Shown here in pieces: positions 1-4,652 of a stretch of 5,497 nt of DNA. The position numbers and the translations under genes are program-made. Every line of letters begins with the position of its first letter. Position 1 is the first letter of the stretch. The stretch is from positions 1 to 5,497 of the forward strand of contig CAZMSZ010000467.1 of assembly GCA_964569055.1 (NCBI GenBank), given 5' to 3'. Below the pieces are notes generated by a model. That model made no database searches. It saw only the letters and a list, made by a program, of their open reading frames with translations, and was not told the origin of the DNA. The DNA is from JAWLGW01 sp964569055 (GTDB taxonomy: Bacteria > Planctomycetota > J058).

Positions 1-1
1 C

Positions 2-784
2 TCAGCCGCCCGACGGCTCGCGGGCCGTGGCCTCGCGCTCGTGCGCGACGCTCGGCGCGGGCGCGGTGCGCTCGCCGCTGGCGACCGCCGCGGCCGCCAG
101 CCCGGCCGCGCCGCCCGGCAGCACCTCCCCGGGCGCCGCGCGCATGCGCCGCCAGATCGAGATCCCGGCGGCCACCAGCCCGATCGAGACCAGCACCAGC
201 AGCACCCGATCGACCCGGCCGATCCAGAGGAACGCCAGCTCGAGGTGGCTCCCGAAGTACCAGGCCAGCACCACGCTGATCGGCACCGACAGCAGCGCGC
301 CCAGGCCGTCCATGAGGACGAACGTGCTCAGCGGCACCCGCATGCTGCCCGAGACGAAGAACGTCACGGCGCGGATCCCGAACAGGAACCGGCCGAAGAA
401 CACGGCCTTGGCGCCGTGCCGGGCGAACAGCTTGCGCGCCTCCGCCATCCGGTTCGGCGTGAGGTGACGCCCGATGAACGGCACCTTCTCGGGGTGCTCC
501 CCGACCCGCCGACCGATGTAATACAGCATGACGTCGCCGACCAGCACGCCGGCCATGGCCACGCCCACCATGCCGAGGCAGGCCAACCAGCCGCCGCCGG
601 CCTTGTAGACGGCGTAGCCGCCGCCGATCAGCGCCACCTCCTCGGGGCAGGGAAAGCCCAGCCCGCAGGCGATCAGGAACAGGAACACGCCGAGGTAGCT
701 CCACTCGGCGAGGAGGTAGATCGCCCGCTCCTTGAGGGACAGGTCGGTCGCGAGGGTGAGCAGGGCGGAGGTGAACGCTTGCAC
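2..784 (-). CDS. DedA-family (SNARE-associated/VTT) inner-membrane protein
   Basis: This 260-residue protein, read from a GTG start, has the DedA-family pattern. Family members are inner-membrane proteins linked to lipid (undecaprenyl-phosphate or phospholipid) translocation and proton-dependent envelope homeostasis; the substrate here is unknown. Visible features: a hydrophobic segment at residues 28-43 leading into a P-x-P-E-E motif (45-49), a second at 66-90 ending in GD...YYIGRRVG (83-95), and the conserved F-x-RHG (120-124) followed by GRFLFGIR (131-138). Arg132 and Arg138 match the two arginines reported essential in Escherichia coli YghB/YqjA. Further membrane segments lie at about 153-176 and 192-210. 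The last ~45 residues are an Ala/Pro/Gly-rich tail, probably disordered. The frame stays open to an ATG at 931, but that 49-codon extension is Arg/Ala/Pro-rich, has no family features and runs through the divergent intergenic region. GTG at 784 is therefore preferred, with only a weak GGGA upstream. The stop codon lies at 2-4, so the gene is complete. Confidence 0.9.
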   Translation of the reverse strand: MQAFTSALLTLATDLSLKERAIYLLAEWSYLGVFLFLIACGLGFPCPEEVALIGGGYAVYKAGGGWLACLGMVGVAMAGVLVGDVMLYYIGRRVGEHPEKVPFIGRHLTPNRMAEARKLFARHGAKAVFFGRFLFGIRAVTFFVSGSMRVPLSTFVLMDGLGALLSVPISVVLAWYFGSHLELAFLWIGRVDRVLLVLVSIGLVAAGISIWRRMRAAPGEVLPGGAAGLAAAAVASGERTAPAPSVAHEREATAREPSGG

Positions 785-812
785 GAGCAGATCCCGGTGG
801 GTGGGCGCGCCG

Positions 813-840
813 ATTCTAGCGGATCGACGCACGCCGGCGA
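813..840 (-). promoter_or_regulatory. Candidate promoter for the DedA gene
   Basis: On the minus strand TAGAAT (818 down to 813) matches five of six bases of the sigma-70 -10 consensus. TCGCCG (840 down to 835), 16 bases upstream, is a poor -35 box (three of six). Initiation about seven bases downstream would leave a leader of roughly 20 bases before the GTG at 784, which fits that start and not the ATG at 931. The TAGAAT stands out because its surroundings are almost pure G+C. Confidence 0.35.
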
Positions 841-842
841 GG

Positions 843-854
843 CTTGGAGCCAAG
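843..854. repeat. Palindrome CTTGGAGCCAAG in the divergent region
   Basis: CTTGG and CCAAG form a perfect 5-bp inverted repeat around a 2-base centre. It lies between the two divergent genes, about 25 bases upstream of the TAGAAT box facing left. The form suits a dimeric regulator, but short palindromes arise often by chance in GC-rich DNA, so operator function is only a suggestion. Confidence 0.25.
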
Positions 855-893
855 GCGGCGGGCTCGCTTTTCGGGTACGCTCGCGCTGGCCGG

Positions 894-908
894 CGCCTCG
901 CCGAGGCG
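894..908. repeat. 15-base palindrome upstream of the sensor gene
   Basis: CGCCTCG and CGAGGCG are perfect reverse complements flanking a single C. The element ends 10 bases before the ribosome binding site at 919-924. Part of it (GCCTCGCCG, 895-903) is the reverse complement of CGGCGAGGC at 835-843, so the motif occurs twice in this intergenic region. It could be an operator or a small leader hairpin (5-bp stem, 5-base loop). Confidence 0.35.
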
Positions 909-918
909 TCGCAGGGCC

Positions 919-924
919 GAGGAG
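919..924 (+). promoter_or_regulatory. Ribosome binding site that sets the start at 934
   Basis: GAGGAG lies nine bases before the ATG at 934. The same frame is open back to a TTG at 844, but no comparable site precedes it, and the extra 30 residues are Arg/Ala-rich with no domain match. This fixes the start at 934. Confidence 0.8.
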
Positions 925-933
925 CGAGCACCC

Positions 934-2994
934 ATGACGACCGAGCGCGCCGCTCGCCTGCTCGAGCAGGTGATGCCGTTCCAGTTCCTCTCGCGCGCGC
1001 GCCGCGCGGCGCTGGTGGAGCGCATGGACGAGCGGCGCTACCGGCCCGGCGAGCAGGTCGTGCGCCCCGGCGAGCGCTCGCGCGACGTGTTCTTGCTCGA
1101 GGAGGGCGTGGTCGAGTTCGTGGACGCGCGCGAGCCGCCGGTCGTGCTCTCGATCGTGACGGCCGGGCACTACTTCGGCGAGCGCGCCGCGCTGTTCGAG
1201 CAGCCGCGCGGGGTCGGCGCGCGCGCGCGCGACGAGGTCGTGGCCTGGGCGATCCCGGGCAAGGACTTCCTCCGGCTCGTGGACGAGGAGCCGGTGTTCG
1301 CGCAGGCCCTCGCCCTGACCCTCAAGGTCAAGCAGGGGATCTTCCTCGGCTACCGCCGCCTGTTCGCGCGCGTGCTGACCCTGCTCGACCGGCGCGAGTT
1401 CCTGCTGTCCGACCTGCTCCCCGCCTACCGCGAGCTGCAGCCGGCGCTCCACCCGCACCTGCACGACGAGCGGATCGACGTGGGGGCGCTGGCCTACGCG
1501 GTGGCTCGCCTCCCCGAGGGGGTGACGCGCACGTCGTTCTACTACCTGACCGGGACCCTCCCCGAGCTGTACGAGGACCCGGAGACGAAGTTCGACGAGG
1601 TCCGCACCCAGGCGCGGCGGCGCTCCGCCTGGCAGCCCATGCCCGCCAAGACGATCGTGCTGCTGCGCGACGGGATCTCGGACGTGACCGACCTCCTCAC
1701 CTGCCTGTGCACGTACGCGATCGAGGCCAAGAAGCTGCGCCGCCGGATCCGCTCCTCGCAGACGCTGCGGCTGCTCAAGGACCTGGTCGAGCGCCCCGAC
1801 CCGGCCGCCGCGGCGGCGCTGCTCGAGCGCCTGCCGCTCGCGCCCGAGGAGCGGGAGGGGCTGCGCCGGATCTGGCCGGACGACTACTGGGTGCGGCTGC
1901 GCGACATCCTCCTCCACCACGAGGACGTGGCGCTCGAGTGCGACACGCAGGTCGACGAGTACAACTCGCGCGCGTCGGAGACCTGGGCCGCGCAGATCCG
2001 CGCCCGCGCCGCGCAGCTGGTGGACCTCGAGGACCCCGCGCTCGAGGTCCACATCGTCAGCTCGAACACGCACTCGGTCGCCAACTGCCTCTCGCCGTAC
2101 CTCGCGCGGCGGCGCGAGGAGATCCTGGCCTGGGGCCGGACCCACCGCCCCGACCTCACGGGGACACCCTCCGCCGAGCGGCCCTGGGGCCAGGGCTGGC
2201 GCGACCCGAGCGACCTGCTCTACGTGCTCGCGCGCCACTACCTGGCGGACGTCCCGGGCGCCCGCGAGCAGTGGGCGCAGGAGTCGCTGGCCAACGGGCA
2301 GCATCACCTCTCGTCCACCGCCTTCACCGGGATCGAGGTCGACCTGTTCGACCTGCGCCGCCTCGACCCCGCGCTGAGCGACGCCGCCGTGGGGGCGCGC
2401 CGCGCCGGCGGGCCGGCGCTGCTGGTCAACGTGGACTACGCGTTCGGGCAGCAGGCCGAGGAGATCCTGGCCAACCTGCTGTTCGTGTTCGCTCGGCGCG
2501 TCCGCTCGGTGAACGTGCTCGGGAAGGCGGGCGGCCTGACGGGGGAGCGCGGCGACATCCTCTTGCCCGCCGCCACGCTGCTCCAGACCAACGACGAGCT
2601 GTACCCGCTCCCGAATCGAGACCTGCCCGAGGAGCTGCTGCGCGAGCTGCTGCCGGAGCGCGACGTCCACTGCGGGCCGGTGCTGACGGTGGCGGGCACG
2701 CTGCTGCAGGACCGCACGCTGCTGCACTTCTACCGCCGCATCTGGAAGTGCGTCGGCCTCGAGATGGAGGGCTCGTTCTTCGCGCGCCAGCTGATCTCGG
2801 CGATCGAGACCGGGGTGGTCGAGCCCACCGTGCAGGCGCGCTTCGCCTATTACACCAGCGACGTGCCGCTCGAGCCCGAGCACACGCTGAGTGAGGGGCT
2901 CGCGCCGTGGGAGGGCGTCCCGCCGCTGTACGCGATCACGCGCGCCATGCTGCGGCGGATCTTCGCCGCGCTGCCGGGAGCGGCGCCGCGTTGA
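934..2994 (+). CDS. Cyclic-nucleotide-binding protein with C-terminal nucleoside phosphorylase-like region
   Basis: A 686-residue soluble protein with no signal peptide or membrane segment. Residues ~10-117 form a cyclic-nucleotide-binding domain. Its phosphate-binding cassette FGERAALFEQPR (81-92) has the spacing of protein kinase A regulatory subunits, with the key Glu83 and Arg92 kept, so binding is likely. No DNA-binding helix-turn-helix follows, so it is not a CRP-type transcription factor. Residues ~150-365 are unassigned, with notable patches RLPEGV (192-197) and LRDGISDVTDLL (244-255). From ~370 on, motifs occur in nucleoside phosphorylase / MTA-SAH nucleosidase order: G-x-AGGL then GDI (530-542), LEMEG (609-613) and SD (642-643); in the known enzymes the last two bind ribose and act in catalysis. 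The region after the cyclic-nucleotide domain resembles, from memory and unverified, proteins labelled DUF6909. The start is ATG 934 with a GAGGAG site. The 3' end overlaps the next gene by four bases. The cyclic-nucleotide domain is near certain; the enzymatic role is inference. Confidence 0.9.
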   Translation: MTTERAARLLEQVMPFQFLSRARRAALVERMDERRYRPGEQVVRPGERSRDVFLLEEGVVEFVDAREPPVVLSIVTAGHYFGERAALFEQPRGVGARARDEVVAWAIPGKDFLRLVDEEPVFAQALALTLKVKQGIFLGYRRLFARVLTLLDRREFLLSDLLPAYRELQPALHPHLHDERIDVGALAYAVARLPEGVTRTSFYYLTGTLPELYEDPETKFDEVRTQARRRSAWQPMPAKTIVLLRDGISDVTDLLTCLCTYAIEAKKLRRRIRSSQTLRLLKDLVERPDPAAAAALLERLPLAPEEREGLRRIWPDDYWVRLRDILLHHEDVALECDTQVDEYNSRASETWAAQIRARAAQLVDLEDPALEVHIVSSNTHSVANCLSPYLARRREEILAWGRTHRPDLTGTPSAERPWGQGWRDPSDLLYVLARHYLADVPGAREQWAQESLANGQHHLSSTAFTGIEVDLFDLRRLDPALSDAAVGARRAGGPALLVNVDYAFGQQAEEILANLLFVFARRVRSVNVLGKAGGLTGERGDILLPAATLLQTNDELYPLPNRDLPEELLRELLPERDVHCGPVLTVAGTLLQDRTLLHFYRRIWKCVGLEMEGSFFARQLISAIETGVVEPTVQARFAYYTSDVPLEPEHTLSEGLAPWEGVPPLYAITRAMLRRIFAALPGAAPR
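964..1284 (+). other. Cyclic-nucleotide-binding domain (residues ~11-117)
   Basis: This is a beta-roll with the hallmarks of the CAP_ED/cNMP family: YRPGEQVVRPGE (36-47), a glycine turn at EEGVVEF (56-62), GHYFGERAAL (78-87), PR (91-92) and VVAWAIP (102-108). The equivalent segment of protein kinase A regulatory subunits has FGELA...PRAA at the same spacing. Whether the ligand is cAMP, cGMP or another nucleotide cannot be read from sequence. Confidence 0.9.
2026..2973 (+). other. Nucleoside phosphorylase-like region (residues ~365-680)
   Basis: Ordered motifs: a beta strand then SSNTHS (376-381), a second strand LLVNVDYAFG (496-505), G-x-AGGL-x5-GDI (530-542), TVAGT (585-589), LEMEG (609-613), and FAYYTSD (637-643) followed by a C-terminal helix. 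The AGGL/GDI, MEG and SD elements are characteristic of the PNP/UDP/MTAN superfamily. The fold could be kept without activity, or the resemblance could be limited to these motifs. Confidence 0.6.
2976..2994 (+). promoter_or_regulatory. Internal ribosome binding site and TTGA stop/start overlap
   Basis: GGGAG (2976-2980), inside the end of the sensor gene, lies ten bases before TTG 2991-2993. That TTG shares bases with the sensor stop codon TGA 2992-2994, the analogue of the common ATGA junction. It decides the start of the downstream gene and indicates translational coupling by reinitiation. Confidence 0.7.
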
Positions 2995-4445
2995 GCGAGC
3001 CGACCCTCGAGGACGCGGGGGCGGTCCCTCGGGCGAGCGGCGCCGTCTTCGAGCACCTGGCGTTCTCGGCCTGCGCCGCGCTGGTGGTGGTCGCGATCTG
3101 GACCCCGGCGGCGCTGCCGCTGGTGGACCTGCCGCAGCATTCGGCGCAGCTCGCCCTGTGGGAGCGGATGCAGGACCCGAGCTGGCGCTTCGCCGACCGG
3201 TTCGAGCTCGACTGGGGCACGCCCTACCTCGCGTACTACCTGCTCGGCCGCGCGCTGGCGGCGCCGCTCGGGGTCGAGGCCGCCGTCCGCTGCCTGGTCA
3301 CCCTCGCGGCGCTCGGCCTCCCGCTCGCGCTCCGACACCTCCTCCGCCGCCGCGGCGGCGACCCGCTCCTGGCGCTGCTCGGGTTCCCGCTCGCGCTCGG
3401 GTTCCCCTTCGCCATGGGCTTCCTCAACTACATCCTGGCGCTCCCGCTGGCGCTGGTGATGGTCGCCGAGGCGGGGGAGCAGGCCGCGCGGCCCACACGC
3501 CGCGGCGCGCTCGCGCTCGCGGCGCTGTCGGTGGTGTGCTTCTTGGCGCACGCCCTCGCCTGGGCGGTGGCCGTGGCGATCGGCGGCGCGGCCGCATGGG
3601 GCGCCGGAGCGACCTGGCGGGCGCGGCTGCGCGCCGGGCTGACGCTCGCCTTGGCCGCGCCCCTGGCGCTGACCTGGCTGGCGCGCCGCGAGGAGCCGAT
3701 CGCGCCCCTCCCCTTCGTGTGGGGCGGTGGCCCCGCCCGCGCGCTGCAGCTCCCGGCCGTGCTGCTGGGCGACGACACGGTCGCGCTCGCCTTCGGGGTG
3801 GCCGGGGTGGTCGCGGTCGGGCTCGGGGTGCGCCGGCTCTCGCGCGACCCCGCGCGGTGGGCGCCGGCGGCCGCGGCGGCGGCGCTGTTCGCGCTGGGCC
3901 CCATGCGGGTCCTGGGCGTGTCGTTCGTCGCCCAGCGGCTGGGCGTGCTCGTGCCGCTGCTGCTGCTGTTGGCGCTCGACCCCGCGCCCTCCTCGCGCCG
4001 GCGGCGCGCAGCGGTGGCGCTGGTCCCGCTGCTCGCGTTCGCGCAGGTCGCCGTGGTCGCGCATCGGCTGTGGCGCTGCGGGCAGGACGGCGCGGACGTC
4101 ATGGCGCTGGCGGCCCACCTCCCCGACGGGGCCGTGGTGTACGGCCACGCGTACGACCTCGAGCCGAAGTTCCACGCCCAGACGCGGGCCTACGACCACT
4201 TCGCCGTGCTCGCGCAGCGCGACCACGACGTGCTCGTCGAGCCGACGTTCGCCCGGCACCCCCCTCAGCTCGTGCGCTACCGACCCGACCACGAGCCGGA
4301 AGGGCGCGACTGGACCCACCTCCTCCTGCGGCTCACCCCCGAACGCCTCGCGCGGCCCGTGCCCGAGTTCGAGCTGGCCGAGGGGAGCAGGTGGCGGGTC
4401 GTGGCCGAGTCCGGCGCCTGGCGCCTGTACGCCCGCAGTCGGTAG
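2991..4445 (+). CDS. Polytopic membrane protein, GT-C glycosyltransferase-like
   Basis: A 484-residue protein from TTG 2991. It has about ten or eleven hydrophobic segments, at roughly 23-45, 77-95, 99-116, 125-143, 145-160, 173-198, 213-231, 253-280, 289-310, 314-330 and 339-357, followed by a ~125-residue hydrophilic C-terminal domain probably outside the cytoplasmic membrane. The first large loop begins DLPQH (46-50) just after the first membrane segment and continues to DWGTPYLAYYLLGR (74-87). An acidic residue at this place is typical of the GT-C fold, in which polyprenyl-linked sugars are donors. No full family signature is recognisable, so donor and acceptor are unknown. The frame opens earlier (2907), but that start would overlap the sensor gene by 88 bases; TTG 2991 has GGGAG at good spacing. 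The next ATG (codon 60) would delete the first membrane segment. Overlap with the sensor gene implies a shared transcript. Membrane location is firm; enzyme class is tentative. Confidence 0.85.
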   Translation: MSEPTLEDAGAVPRASGAVFEHLAFSACAALVVVAIWTPAALPLVDLPQHSAQLALWERMQDPSWRFADRFELDWGTPYLAYYLLGRALAAPLGVEAAVRCLVTLAALGLPLALRHLLRRRGGDPLLALLGFPLALGFPFAMGFLNYILALPLALVMVAEAGEQAARPTRRGALALAALSVVCFLAHALAWAVAVAIGGAAAWGAGATWRARLRAGLTLALAAPLALTWLARREEPIAPLPFVWGGGPARALQLPAVLLGDDTVALAFGVAGVVAVGLGVRRLSRDPARWAPAAAAAALFALGPMRVLGVSFVAQRLGVLVPLLLLLALDPAPSSRRRRAAVALVPLLAFAQVAVVAHRLWRCGQDGADVMALAAHLPDGAVVYGHAYDLEPKFHAQTRAYDHFAVLAQRDHDVLVEPTFARHPPQLVRYRPDHEPEGRDWTHLLLRLTPERLARPVPEFELAEGSRWRVVAESGAWRLYARSR

Positions 4446-4470
4446 CGAGGCGGCCGGCGTCGCGACCGAC
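4438..4470 (+). terminator. Imperfect stem-loop over the stop codon, possible terminator
   Basis: GTCGGTAGCGA (4438-4448) pairs with TCGCGACCGAC (4460-4470): ten pairs and one A/G mismatch around an 11-base G+C loop. The stem includes the TAG stop at 4443-4445. No T-run follows, so a classical intrinsic terminator is not supported. It may be a weak terminator, an mRNA 3'-end stabiliser, or chance. Confidence 0.3.
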
Positions 4471-4490
4471 CGAGCCGCCGCGCGACACGT

Positions 4491-4509
4491 CGCAGCGGGA
4501 CGCGCTGCG
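4491..4509 (+). repeat. Perfect 7-bp hairpin
   Basis: CGCAGCG (4491-4497) and CGCTGCG (4503-4509) are exact reverse complements around a GGACG loop. The left arm can also pair with a second CGCTGCG at 4550-4556, extended to nine pairs as 4489-4497 with 4550-4558. The two pairings exclude each other. No T-run follows. Confidence 0.35.
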
Positions 4510-4584
4510 CACGCGACACGAGCACGGGCACGGCCATGAGGCTCGACGTCGCTGCGACAGCCTCCCGGAGCAGCGCCCGATCCC

Positions 4585-4614
4585 TAGGCAACGACCGCCG
4601 GTCTGGAGCATGAT
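4585..4614 (+). promoter_or_regulatory. Candidate promoter for htpX
   Basis: TAGGCA (4585-4590) and CATGAT (4609-4614) each match four of six bases of the sigma-70 -35 and -10 consensus, 18 bases apart. They lie in the least GC-rich part of the gap. Transcription would begin near 4621, leaving a leader of about 30 bases. The match is weak. Confidence 0.3.
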
Positions 4615-4620
4615 GGAGCA
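4604..4620 (+). repeat. Tandem TGGAGCA repeat upstream of htpX
   Basis: TGGAGCA-TGA-TGGAGCA is a 7-base direct repeat with a period of 10 bases, about one helical turn. A further GGAGCA occurs at 4567-4572. It overlaps the candidate -10 box, so it could be a regulator site, but chance is possible. Confidence 0.3.
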
Positions 4621-4636
4621 GCACACGGACCCACCC

Positions 4637-4643
4637 GGAGGTG
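4637..4643 (+). promoter_or_regulatory. htpX: Strong htpX ribosome binding site
   Basis: GGAGGTG is a near-perfect Shine-Dalgarno sequence nine bases before ATG 4653. It settles the htpX start, which also aligns with the start of E. coli HtpX. Confidence 0.85.
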
Positions 4644-4652
4644 CCCCGCCCC

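Larger units (their letters stand above)
785..933. promoter_or_regulatory. Divergent intergenic control region
   Basis: These 149 bases separate the starts of the DedA gene (leftward) and the cyclic-nucleotide-binding gene (rightward), so promoters for both are expected here. It contains a TAGAAT box facing left, two short palindromes, and a slightly less GC-rich stretch near 865-881 with a TACGCT sequence (876-881) that could be a poor rightward -10 box; no acceptable -35 box lies 16-19 bases before it. The region is established by gene layout, but the individual sites are inference. Confidence 0.55.
4446..4652. promoter_or_regulatory. Intergenic region upstream of htpX
   Basis: These 207 bases hold no supportable gene. 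A 25-codon frame from an ATG at 4536 has no ribosome binding site. The first half has hairpin-forming sequence (4491-4509; 4489-4497 with 4550-4558) and a 9-base direct repeat CGCGACACG (4481-4489, 4512-4520). The second half, from about 4580, is less GC-rich and carries the likely htpX promoter and leader. No heat-shock or CpxR-type site known for enterobacterial htpX was recognised. Confidence 0.5.

Noticed and set aside
1217..1231. Alternating GC run that could suggest Z-DNA or a simple repeat
   Set aside because: It lies within the cyclic-nucleotide-binding domain and arises from consecutive GGC/GCG/CGC codons for a Gly-Ala-Arg-Ala-Arg stretch; no separate function is indicated.
673..2883. 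736-codon open frame on the minus strand opposite the sensor gene
   Set aside because: It is a shadow of GC-rich codon bias: its product is Arg/Val/Gln/His/Leu-rich with no domain, and the opposite strand encodes a recognisable cyclic-nucleotide-binding domain with a good ribosome binding site.
732..2894. 720-codon open frame on the plus strand overlapping the sensor gene
   Set aside because: Its product is almost entirely Arg/Ala/Pro/Gly, typical of an alternate frame of a GC-rich gene, and it starts inside the DedA gene.
2850..4319. 489-codon minus-strand open frame opposite the GT-C-like gene
   Set aside because: Low-complexity Arg/Gln/Glu/His composition with no motifs, while the plus frame gives regularly spaced hydrophobic helices.
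4536..4613. 25-codon open frame in the gap before htpX
   Set aside because: No ribosome binding site, no hydrophobic or conserved pattern, and its end overlaps the likely htpX promoter.
4604..4620. Possible sigma-54 promoter (GG...GC) before htpX
   Set aside because: The GG and GC elements are one base too far apart, and flanking consensus bases are missing.
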